From assembly GCA_019634695.1 (NCBI GenBank), contig JAHCAW010000038.1, positions 1-39,007 on the forward strand: DNA of 39,007 nucleotides, written 5' to 3'. Positions 1 through 7,450 of the stretch are shown here, piece by piece. The stretch's first letter is position 1; each line of letters begins with the position of its first letter. This DNA comes from Candidatus Sumerlaeia bacterium (GTDB lineage Bacteria > Sumerlaeota > Sumerlaeia > SLMS01 > JAHLLQ01). Both the position numbers and the translations under genes were made by a program. The notes under the pieces were generated by a model that ran no database searches, was not told where the DNA came from, and saw nothing but the letters and a program-made list of their open reading frames with translations.

Positions 1-2187
1 GACAAGAAGCGCAAGTTCATCAAGCCCCAGGCCGACCCCCTCATCGACATCGAGCGCAATCGCTGCATCATGTGCACCCGCTGCGTGCGCTTCTGCGACG
101 AGGTGGGCGGCGAGCACGTCATGGGCGTCTTCGATCGCGGCGACGGCAACTACATCGGCACCTTCGGCCAGGGACCGGTCTCGAACATCTTCTCCGGCAA
201 CGTCATCGACCTGTGCCCCGTCGGCTGCCTCACCAACAAACCCCATCGCTTCCGCGCCCGCCCCTGGGAGCTCCAGCAGACCCAGAGCACCTGCGACCTG
301 TGCTCCGCGGGATGCAAGGTCACGCACTGGACCCGCAACGAACGCCACTATCGCACGACGCCCCCCTCGCGCCTGAACCTCGATCACTTCACGATCAACG
401 AGGACACCGAGGAGTTCATCTGCAACCAGGGCCGCTTCGGCAGCGACTACTCGCAACACGAGTCCCGTCTCGACCAGTCGCACGTGCGCCGTGTTGGCCG
501 CCTCGTGCCCACCTCGTTTGAGGACGCCATCGAAGCGGCCGCCGACCGCCTGCGCGAAACCGTCAAGGCACACGGCCCTGCCAGTGTCGCGCTGCTCGTC
601 AGCCCCCGCGCCACGCTTGAAGAAGGACTGCTTGCGCGCGACCTCGCCCGTGAAGTCATCGGTACTCCGCACGTGGACTGGCGGTCCTCGTTCCGCACGC
701 CGGCGATCGCGCAGGCTGTCTCGCTCGCCCTCGATGCCGCCGACGGCGACCTCGAGCACGATCCCGACGTCATCGTCGTCCTCAGCGGGCGCCTCTCGCA
801 TCAGGCTCCGGTGCTCGCTCTCTGCCTTCAGGAACTCGCGCGCCGCTGCCAGAAGACCATCGTGCAGATTGGCCACTATCACGATCCCTATCTTGCCGCG
901 CATGCCGCGCACCGGTTCCATGTCGCGCCGGGTCGCACCGCCGAGGCGCTCGCCGCACTCGCGGGGGCTCTTGCCTCGGGCGACGTGAAGCCCCTCGCCG
1001 CGTCGCTCGGTATCGCCGAATCCGAAGCGGCCGCGCTCGCCGAAATGCTCAAGTCCGCCGGGCGCGGTCTCGTGGTCCACGATCTCGAGGACCTCGGTGG
1101 CCTGCACGCGCCGGCCGAAGTTCCCTCCGCCGCTGCACTGGCACGCGCGTTGGGCACGAACTGGGGCTATCTGCCTGTCGTACGCGACCGCAACGCCGTC
1201 GGCCTGCACTGCCTTGCGGTCGAGCCCGGAACCAACGGACTTGCAGCGCCCGCGCTGCCCGCCGCCATCGCCGACGGCTCGATCAAGGCTCTCGTGGTTC
1301 TGGGTGCCGACGCGCTCGCCGTACTGCCCGGACAACATGCGCTGCGCGAGAGCCTCGCCAGCCTCGACGCGCTCGTGATCGCCGACCACTTCGAGAATCC
1401 CTACAACGAGCACGCCGCGGTCTTCGTGGCCCTCGCCGGCAATCTCGAGCGCGACGGTTCGTACGCCGACATCGAGGGCAACCTCGCCTTGCTGAAGGCC
1501 GCTCACCCTGCCGTCGGCGGCAGCCGCTCCGGCGTCGAGGTCATCACCCGTCTCGGCCGTGCGCTGGGTGCCGAGCGCTTCGGTGCCGACACCGCCGCCG
1601 AGGCATTCCGCCTCGTCCGCGGCGAGCTCGCCCCCGCGTCGACCTGCGAACTTGCCGACCTCGAACTCGAGGGCAGCACCAACACCGCCCACTTCGTGAA
1701 TATCCGCCCCCGCGGCGGCGCGCGCACGCGTTGCCCGGAGGACAACCCGGGCAACTACCGCACGGACGGTCTGCACCTGCGCGGCTCGCGCGCCGTGGCG
1801 CTGCCCGGGTCGGCCGCCCGGTGCGACGCACCCGTCGGCGACCTGGTCCTCACTTGGGGGCCGCATGTGTCCGGCCGCGGCTACGTGACGGACCGCGCCG
1901 GGCAGGCGGACATCCTGCTGCCGAAACCCTTCGTCGAAGTCGCCCCCGCGGACGCCTCGCGCCTTGGCCTGCGCGACGACCAGTTCGCCGTCCTGACGGT
2001 GGCGGGCCACCGCACCAAGGTCGGCATTCGTATCTCGGGCGCACCGGCGCCGGGCACGGTCTACATGTCCGCCGGCGTCTACGGCCCCTTCGATCCGGCA
2101 CGTTGCGCCGGGCTGGAGGTTGTTGCGCTCGAAGGACTCGACGAGCAGGTGCCCGATCAGGGCGCGGCGCTGACGACCGCGCACTAA
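1..2187 (+). CDS. nuoG: NADH-quinone oxidoreductase subunit G, 5' end outside window
   Basis: Peripheral-arm Fe-S subunit of complex I, carrying electrons from the NADH module towards quinone. The frame is open from base 1, so the N-terminus, including the 2Fe-2S ferredoxin domain, lies upstream; 728 residues are visible. The cluster N4 ligands fit C-x2-C-x2-C-x43-C, with codons at 64, 73, 82 and DLCPVGC near 222. A second set, C-x2-C-x3-C-x35-C (codons 292, 301, 313, 421), sits at the start of the molybdopterin-oxidoreductase-like domain and resembles the N7 ligand motif, which in E. coli has 27 rather than 35 residues in the last gap. The remainder is a degenerate molybdopterin-oxidoreductase fold ending in a small beta-barrel-like domain. 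It is the first visible gene of the nuo operon, followed by a 291-bp gap before nuoH. Identification is secure from the Cys pattern and neighbours. Confidence 0.96.
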   Translation, partial: DKKRKFIKPQADPLIDIERNRCIMCTRCVRFCDEVGGEHVMGVFDRGDGNYIGTFGQGPVSNIFSGNVIDLCPVGCLTNKPHRFRARPWELQQTQSTCDLCSAGCKVTHWTRNERHYRTTPPSRLNLDHFTINEDTEEFICNQGRFGSDYSQHESRLDQSHVRRVGRLVPTSFEDAIEAAADRLRETVKAHGPASVALLVSPRATLEEGLLARDLAREVIGTPHVDWRSSFRTPAIAQAVSLALDAADGDLEHDPDVIVVLSGRLSHQAPVLALCLQELARRCQKTIVQIGHYHDPYLAAHAAHRFHVAPGRTAEALAALAGALASGDVKPLAASLGIAESEAAALAEMLKSAGRGLVVHDLEDLGGLHAPAEVPSAAALARALGTNWGYLPVVRDRNAVGLHCLAVEPGTNGLAAPALPAAIADGSIKALVVLGADALAVLPGQHALRESLASLDALVIADHFENPYNEHAAVFVALAGNLERDGSYADIEGNLALLKAAHPAVGGSRSGVEVITRLGRALGAERFGADTAAEAFRLVRGELAPASTCELADLELEGSTNTAHFVNIRPRGGARTRCPEDNPGNYRTDGLHLRGSRAVALPGSAARCDAPVGDLVLTWGPHVSGRGYVTDRAGQADILLPKPFVEVAPADASRLGLRDDQFAVLTVAGHRTKVGIRISGAPAPGTVYMSAGVYGPFDPARCAGLEVVALEGLDEQVPDQGAALTTAH

Positions 2188-2419
2188 CCCCGGTTGTCCC
2201 TCGCCCGACGCCGCACGAGGGGGAATCCGAGCGAGGAAGGACCGCACCGACGGGCTGTGCAGAGAGCGTCGCGAACCCGCACACGACTGGGCCAAACGAC
2301 ACCCGCAACTGCTTCCAGACGTCGGCGCCACAAGCCCGTAGGAGCGTTTCCAAAACGGATTCAAGCCATCCGAGGAAACGCATTGACAGCGCCCGAGTTG
2401 GGCCAGAAAACTCCCCGCC

Positions 2420-2442
2420 TTCACGGCATTTGTGAATTTTTT
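2420..2442 (+). terminator. Weak hairpin with T-run in the nuoG-nuoH gap
   Basis: The 2188-2478 gap contains no convincing gene. Near its end is a 5-bp perfect stem (TTCAC at 2420-2424, GTGAA at 2432-2436) with a 7-nt loop, followed directly by six T residues (2437-2442). Only two of the five pairs are G-C, so it would be a leaky terminator or attenuator at best. It lies 36 bp before the nuoH start. A TTGACA lies at 2383-2388 but has no convincing -10 partner. Confidence 0.3.
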
Positions 2443-2478
2443 CCCGAAGTCCCACGCCGACCCTGACGAGCCCGCGGA

Positions 2479-3924
2479 ATGCCGACGCTTACCAGCCTGA
2501 TCGAAACCCTCCAGTCCTGGAATCTGGCTTTCGTGGAATTCCTCGGTGCCTTCGTTGGAGGGCCCCACAACGCGCTCGTCATTCTGTTCGCCCTCGCCAA
2601 GATCGGCCTCGTCCTTGCCCATGTTCTGGGCGTCATCCCCCTGATCATCTACGCCGAGCGCAAGATCATCGGCTTCGTTCAGGACCGGCCCGGCCCCAAC
2701 CGCGTCGGCCCCTTCGGTATTCTGCAAGGCATCGTTGACGGCGCGAAACTCTTCCTGAAGGAAGACTTCATTCCTGCCGGTGCGGACCGCACGCTCTACC
2801 TGATGGCGCCGGCCCTCGTTCTCATCCCCGCCTTCCTCGCCATGTGCATCATCCCCTTCGGCCCGGTGCTCGATGGCGAGGCCCTGCTCGCGCTCTACAC
2901 GATCCTCGGGATCGAATCGCTCTACGCGCCCGCCGCGACGGTGCCGCTGGCGATCACGAACCCCAACATCGGCATCCTCTACGTCTTCGCGATCACCTCC
3001 GTCGGCGTGTACGGAATCACGCTGGCTGGCTGGTCGTCGGAAAACAAGTGGTCGCTGCTCGGCGGCATTCGGGCCTCGGCGCAGATGATCAGCTACGAGA
3101 TTGCGATGTCGTTGTCGATCATCGGCGTGCTGTTGCTGGCCGGCAGCCTCAACCTCTACACGATCATCGACGGCCAGGAAAAGATCTGGCAGTGGAACGT
3201 CTTCGCCCAGCCCGTCGCCTTCCTGCTCTTCCTGACCGCCATCTTCGCCGAAACGAACCGCCTACCCTTCGATTTGGCTGAAGGCGAGGCAGAACTCACT
3301 GGCGGTTTCCACACCGAATACTCGTCGATGAAGTTCGCCCTCTTCTTCCTGGCCGAGTACGCGAACATGATCACCGCCTCGGCGGTGTGCGTGGTGCTCT
3401 TCTTCGGTGGCTTCCTGCTCGTGCCGCCCGCCTGGGCGGAGGGCGCGATTGCCGCTGTGCTGGGCTTCATCACCACGTCGCAGGCCGGCCTTGTCTTCCC
3501 GGATGGTACGGCCGCCCTGCTGGCTTCGCTGCTCGCGCCGTTGGGACTGGCGGCCAAGATCGCCGCCTTCCTGCTCATCTTCATTATGGCGCGCGCCGCC
3601 TGGCCGCGGCTGCGCTACGATCAGGTGATGAACCTGGGCTGGAAGGTCATGCTGGTCGCCGGGTTGGTGAACCTGCTCGTCACGGCCGCTGGTGTTGCGA
3701 TTCTCGCCGGCATCGGCGCCAGCCGCGCCGCCTCGCCGGCCGACGTGCAGGACTCCATCGCGACCACCATCCAGAACGGCAAGATTCTGATCGGCGTCGT
3801 GACGTTCGCGATGCTGGTTGTGGCGGATCGCTGGTATGCGCGTCGTCGGCGCGCATGGCTGGCGGCGCGGTATCATCACTTCGGCAGGAGCATCGGCAGG
3901 CCGGCCCGGCCCGCGGCGACCTGA
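2479..3924 (+). CDS. nuoH: NADH-quinone oxidoreductase subunit H
   Basis: Membrane subunit of complex I that forms most of the quinone-binding chamber at the junction with the peripheral arm. The family signatures are clear: YAERKIIGFVQDRPGPNRVGP around residues 55-75, GWSSENKWSLLGGIRASAQMISYE in the middle, and AETNRLPFDLAEGEAELTGGFHTEYS around 258-280. At 481 residues it is much longer than the roughly 325-350 of typical NuoH. The extra length is an inserted hydrophobic segment around residues 315-350, before the RLRYDQVMNLGWK motif, and a C-terminal extension with one more likely membrane helix and a basic tail. The ATG start gives a normal N-terminal helix. It sits between nuoG and nuoI in the expected order. 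Confidence 0.97.
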   Translation: MPTLTSLIETLQSWNLAFVEFLGAFVGGPHNALVILFALAKIGLVLAHVLGVIPLIIYAERKIIGFVQDRPGPNRVGPFGILQGIVDGAKLFLKEDFIPAGADRTLYLMAPALVLIPAFLAMCIIPFGPVLDGEALLALYTILGIESLYAPAATVPLAITNPNIGILYVFAITSVGVYGITLAGWSSENKWSLLGGIRASAQMISYEIAMSLSIIGVLLLAGSLNLYTIIDGQEKIWQWNVFAQPVAFLLFLTAIFAETNRLPFDLAEGEAELTGGFHTEYSSMKFALFFLAEYANMITASAVCVVLFFGGFLLVPPAWAEGAIAAVLGFITTSQAGLVFPDGTAALLASLLAPLGLAAKIAAFLLIFIMARAAWPRLRYDQVMNLGWKVMLVAGLVNLLVTAAGVAILAGIGASRAASPADVQDSIATTIQNGKILIGVVTFAMLVVADRWYARRRRAWLAARYHHFGRSIGRPARPAAT

Positions 3925-3966
3925 TCGCCCCGCGGCACCCGTCCTCCAGGAGACTCTTCGCGACTC

Positions 3967-4503
3967 ATGCTGCTCGAACTCGCCAAAGGTTTCGTCCTCA
4001 CCGGTCGCCACGTGTACCGCTATATCTTCAAGCGCGGCAGCGTGACGGTCGAGTACCCCGAGGTTCGCCGCGCGCAGCCCGTCTTCTTCCGCGGCCGCCA
4101 TCGCCTGCAGCGCTACGCCGACGGGCTCGAGCGCTGCGTCGGTTGCGCCCTGTGCGCCGCCGTCTGTCCCAGCGAGGCCATCTACCTCGAGGCCCGTGAG
4201 AACTCGCCGAACAACCGCGTCTCGCCCGGCGAGCGCTATGCCGAGATCTACCAGATTCACCTGTTGCGCTGCATCTTCTGCGGCTTCTGCGAAGAGGCCT
4301 GCCCCGAGGATGCCATCGTCATGGGGCCCATCTACGAGCTGGCCTCCGACCGCCGCACCGACTTCATCGCCCAGAAGGGCGACATGCTCGACCCCCCCGA
4401 GAAGGGCTTCGGCGACTACCACGTCTACGACCCCTACATCTCGCACGTCACGCCCGAATCCGACAAGGAAGCCAAGGCCGATCCATGGGCGCTCAGTACC
4501 TGA
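3967..4503 (+). CDS. nuoI: NADH-quinone oxidoreductase subunit I (2x[4Fe-4S])
   Basis: Ferredoxin-like peripheral subunit that holds clusters N6a and N6b and passes electrons to N2. Two complete 8Fe-ferredoxin motifs are present: C57-C60-C63-C67 and C102-C105-C108-C112, each C-x2-C-x2-C-x3-C-P. The length of 178 residues is normal. The amphipathic N-terminus is followed by the basic segment typical of NuoI, and the C-terminus is acidic. The stop codon lies 19 nt inside nuoJ, so the two genes overlap and are probably translationally coupled. Confidence 0.97.
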   Translation: MLLELAKGFVLTGRHVYRYIFKRGSVTVEYPEVRRAQPVFFRGRHRLQRYADGLERCVGCALCAAVCPSEAIYLEARENSPNNRVSPGERYAEIYQIHLLRCIFCGFCEEACPEDAIVMGPIYELASDRRTDFIAQKGDMLDPPEKGFGDYHVYDPYISHVTPESDKEAKADPWALST

Positions 4504-5033
4504 TCTACGGCATCCTCTACGTCATCGCCGTTCTCGGCGCCCTGACGGTCCTGCTGTGTCGCGACACGGTGAAGTCCGCGTTGGCGCTCGTGCTCGTCAT
4601 GCTCACCCTGGCGGCCCACTACTTCGTCATGGGCCAGGAGTTCGTCGGCGCCATCCAGATCATCGTCTACGCCGGCGCGATCATGGTGCTCTTCCTCTTC
4701 GTCATCATGCTGCTGAACATGCGCGAGCGCGAGGTCATGCCCTGGTACCTCCGCCACTGGCGCTACACCGCCGTCCTGTTGGCCCTGCTCTTCTTCACCC
4801 TTGTTGCCATTGGAGTCGGGGCGTTCGGCTCCGTTGAACTCGCCCAGGCACGTCCGCGGCCCGCTCCCACCAATGAGGACATCTTCGGCCTGCTCATGAC
4901 CAAGTACCTCGTTCCCTTCCTCCTGACCTCGGTGCTCCTGCTCGTCGCCGTCATCGGCGCGGTCGTCATGGGCCGACGCGCCGACCCCGAGACCGGCGAA
5001 GAATATCTCCTCGACCAGGAGGAGACGGCCTGA
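4485..5033 (+). CDS. nuoJ: NADH-quinone oxidoreductase subunit J
   Basis: Membrane subunit of complex I near the quinone chamber, contributing to the first half-channel region. The protein has 182 residues and about five hydrophobic helices. The conserved helix 3 motif around residues 55-78 ([19 protein letters not shown]) is diagnostic, including the pi-bulge region. The start overlaps the end of nuoI by 19 nt. The C-terminus is hydrophilic and acidic. nuoK begins two bases after the stop. Confidence 0.96.
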   Translation: MGAQYLIYGILYVIAVLGALTVLLCRDTVKSALALVLVMLTLAAHYFVMGQEFVGAIQIIVYAGAIMVLFLFVIMLLNMREREVMPWYLRHWRYTAVLLALLFFTLVAIGVGAFGSVELAQARPRPAPTNEDIFGLLMTKYLVPFLLTSVLLLVAVIGAVVMGRRADPETGEEYLLDQEETA

Positions 5034-5035
5034 CC

Positions 5036-5341
5036 ATGGACCCGACCTTCCTCTACACGCTCATCCTGTCCGCGACGCTTTTCACCATCGGCGTCATCGG
5101 CGTCCTTTGGAAGCGCAACGCCATCGCCCTGTTCATGAACGTCGAGCTGATGCTCAACGCCGCCAACCTCGCCTTCGTCGCCTTCTCCCGCGAGTTCGGC
5201 CTCATGCAGGGCGCGCCGCTCGTCCTGTTCGTCATGACCGTCGCCGCCGCCGAAGCAGGCGTCGGCCTCGCCATCTTCATCGCCCTGTTCCGCTCGCGAC
5301 GCCACATCCGCGCCGACGAGCTGGACCTGTTGCGAGGATGA
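5036..5341 (+). CDS. nuoK: NADH-quinone oxidoreductase subunit K
   Basis: Small antiporter-like (MrpC-type) subunit of the complex I membrane arm. It has 101 residues and three transmembrane helices, the normal size. The two intramembrane glutamates needed for proton transfer are present: E37 in [12 protein letters not shown] and E73 in [12 protein letters not shown], matching E36 and E72 of E. coli NuoK. It begins two bases after the nuoJ stop, indicating coupling. The next gene is nuoN, not the usual nuoL. Confidence 0.97.
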   Translation: MDPTFLYTLILSATLFTIGVIGVLWKRNAIALFMNVELMLNAANLAFVAFSREFGLMQGAPLVLFVMTVAAAEAGVGLAIFIALFRSRRHIRADELDLLRG

Positions 5342-5354
5342 CCATTCCACGACC

Positions 5355-5375
5355 TGCCGGCGCCCGACGCCGGCA
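5355..5375 (+). other. Perfect hairpin between nuoK and nuoN
   Basis: TGCCGGCG (5355-5362) pairs perfectly with CGCCGGCA (5368-5375) across a 5-nt loop, giving an 8-bp, very GC-rich stem. It fills most of the 52-bp nuoK-nuoN spacer and has no T-run, so it is not a normal intrinsic terminator. It could stabilise or define an mRNA processing end exactly where the gene order departs from the usual one; that role is inference. Confidence 0.5.
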
Positions 5376-5393
5376 CGCCCGGACTCACACGCG

Positions 5394-7091
5394 ATGACCG
5401 GTTCGTTCCAGGCCTACGTCCCCCAGGTGGCACTCGATCAGGTGCTGCCTTTCGCGCTGCTCATCGGCGCCGGCCTCGTCATCCTTGCACTCGATGCCCT
5501 GCTTGATTTCGCCCGAGGCATGACCCCGGCCCGTCGCGACAACATCCTGTGCTGGGTCACCGGCATCTCGCTACTCGGCGCAGGCTTCACCCACTACGCC
5601 GACTTCCTGGGAGCCAACTCGCGCCCCTTCCTTGAGGGCGCCTTCCGCGCCGATGCCTTCGGCAACCTTGGCGCCCTTGTCATCATCCTCGCCGCCCTCG
5701 CCTTCGTGGTGATGTCGCCTTCGCTGATCCGTCGCCGCCGCCTGCCCGCCGGCGAACTCTATGCCCTGCTTCTCTTCTCCTGTTCCGGCATGACGATGCT
5801 CACCGTCGCCAACGAACTCGTCACCGCCTTCATCTGCATCGAGATTCTCTCGCTCGCCCTCTACGTGATGGCGGGCATCGACCGACGCAGCCGCCGTGGC
5901 GGAGAGGCCGCCTTCAAGTACTTCATCCTCGGCGCCTTTGCCTCCGCCTTCCTTGTCTTCGGCATCGCCTTCCTGTACGGCGCGACTGGCACCACGCAGC
6001 TTTTTGGGCAAGGCGCGACGTATGACCGCATGATGGCCGCCGAGCGGCTCGGCATGCCCATCACCCTGCCCCTCGGCGAGCCCACCTACAACATGGGCAT
6101 CAATGAGGTTCTGCACGCCGGTCAGCGCGTCGTCACCGTTTCGCAGCCCGTCTCCGAGATCGTCGATGGTCAGGTCGTCGTCACCGACCAGATCGTCTCG
6201 ACGCTCGCGGCGGTCAACCCGATGTGGCTCTTCCTGGGCTTCGCGCTCGTCTTCGTCGGCCTCTGTTTCAAGCTCTCGCTGGCTCCCTTCCACATGTGGG
6301 CGCCCGACGTCTACGAGGGCGCGCCGACGCTCAGCGCCATGTTCATCGCGACGGCCTCGAAGGTCGCCGCCTTCGCCTTCCTCGTGCACCTTGTCGAAGC
6401 GATGTCCTTCTGGAGCCATTTCCCGGCCGCTTCCGGATTCCTCATCGGCGGCGTGGCGATGGTCTCCATCCTTTGGGGCAACCTAGGCGCCGTGGTGCAG
6501 TCCAACTTCAAGCGCCTGCTCGCGTACTCTTCGATCGCGCATGGTGGCTACCTGACCATCGCCATCGCCACGCTGGTGCACCCGGAAGTCTTCGGCGACT
6601 ACGACCGCATTGAGCGCGTCCGCAGCGCGATCCTCTTCTACCTGTTCGCCTACACCGCCATGAACATCCTCGCCTTCGGCGTCGCGGCCTATCTCGGTGC
6701 GCGGGGCGAGGGCGACATTCGCAACTATCGCGGCCTCTTCCGTCGCCGTCCCGCCGTGGCCCTTGCCATGGCGCTCTCGATGCTCAGCCTCATGGGCCTC
6801 GGCATCCCGCTGCTCATCGGGTTCTGGGGCAAGATGTACGTCTTCAAGGAAGCCATCGACGTCGGCCTGATCTCGTTGGTCATCGTCGGTGCCGCCGGCA
6901 ACGTCGTCTCGGCGTTCTACTACCTGCGCGTCGTCGTCGAAATGTTCATGCGCGACGACCTGCCCGCGGATGCGCCGCCCGAGGAGTCGCCCCGCGGGTT
7001 GGCTTTCCCGCTCGTCCTAGTCGCCAGCTCGGCTCTCGTCGTGCTCTTTGGATTCCTGCCGCCGCTGTTCCTGGCGCTCGGTGGAAGGTAG
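5394..7091 (+). CDS. nuoN: NADH-quinone oxidoreductase subunit N
   Basis: Antiporter-like, proton-pumping membrane subunit of complex I. It is assigned to NuoN rather than NuoL or NuoM from the ELVTAFICIEILSLALYVM helix, the KYFILGAFASAF helix, FKLSLAPFHMWAPDVYEGAPT and the C-terminal GIPLLIGFWGKMYVF...SAFYYLRVVVEMF block. The family Glu, Lys and His positions are visible in these motifs. At 565 residues it is about 80 longer than usual. Most of the excess is a hydrophilic insertion around residues 202-275 between the LYGATGT helix and the next helix. Its position between nuoK and nuoL is unusual; nuoN is normally last. The GTP-free spacer upstream has only a weak ribosome-binding site, so the ATG chosen is the first plausible one. 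Confidence 0.95.
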   Translation: MTGSFQAYVPQVALDQVLPFALLIGAGLVILALDALLDFARGMTPARRDNILCWVTGISLLGAGFTHYADFLGANSRPFLEGAFRADAFGNLGALVIILAALAFVVMSPSLIRRRRLPAGELYALLLFSCSGMTMLTVANELVTAFICIEILSLALYVMAGIDRRSRRGGEAAFKYFILGAFASAFLVFGIAFLYGATGTTQLFGQGATYDRMMAAERLGMPITLPLGEPTYNMGINEVLHAGQRVVTVSQPVSEIVDGQVVVTDQIVSTLAAVNPMWLFLGFALVFVGLCFKLSLAPFHMWAPDVYEGAPTLSAMFIATASKVAAFAFLVHLVEAMSFWSHFPAASGFLIGGVAMVSILWGNLGAVVQSNFKRLLAYSSIAHGGYLTIAIATLVHPEVFGDYDRIERVRSAILFYLFAYTAMNILAFGVAAYLGARGEGDIRNYRGLFRRRPAVALAMALSMLSLMGLGIPLLIGFWGKMYVFKEAIDVGLISLVIVGAAGNVVSAFYYLRVVVEMFMRDDLPADAPPEESPRGLAFPLVLVASSALVVLFGFLPPLFLALGGR

Positions 7092-7104
7092 GGGAGAGAC
7101 GACG

Positions 7105-7413
7105 ATGATCACCCGCTGCTCGGTTCTGGCGAAGGCGCTCCCGCGGATGCGGGAGGTCCTCGGGCTCGCTCCCGAGGACCCGATCGCCGCACTCGATCTC
7201 GAGTTCCGCGAGATTCCCTACTTCATCGTGTCGCGCTCGCGGCAGGGCTGGAACGAGAAGCAGGGCGACATCAACACCGTGCTGCTTGTCGGCTGTAACG
7301 AGCGCGGATTGCTGGCGGACCCGGACAACGTCGCCACGACGGCCCCGGTGCCGACGCGCACGACGCTGATCCCATGGTCGAACGTTATCAGCCTGACGGC
7401 GGAGCGCGCCTGA
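7105..7413 (+). CDS. Small soluble protein of unknown function inside the nuo operon
   Basis: A 102-residue protein with no recognised family. The ATG at 7105 follows a good GGGGAGAG ribosome-binding site and lies 13 nt after the nuoN stop; an in-frame start further upstream would run into nuoN. There is no signal peptide, membrane helix or Cys-cluster motif (only isolated Cys). The N-terminal third looks helical (LAKALPRMREVLGL, then an acidic stretch). The rest alternates hydrophobic and polar residues as in a small beta-rich fold, ending in TTLIPWSNVISLTAERA. It is followed 37 nt later by nuoL, so it should be co-expressed with complex I. It could be an accessory or assembly factor, or an unrelated passenger. 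That it is a real gene is likely; its function is unknown. Confidence 0.75.
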   Translation: MITRCSVLAKALPRMREVLGLAPEDPIAALDLEFREIPYFIVSRSRQGWNEKQGDINTVLLVGCNERGLLADPDNVATTAPVPTRTTLIPWSNVISLTAERA

Positions 7414-7450
7414 TGCAACGCACCGTCGCCATGTGGAGTGACCCGATCCA

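Noticed and set aside
2383..2411. TTGACA as a promoter before nuoH
   Set aside because: No acceptable -10 at 16-18 bp (GAAAAC at the 17-bp position).
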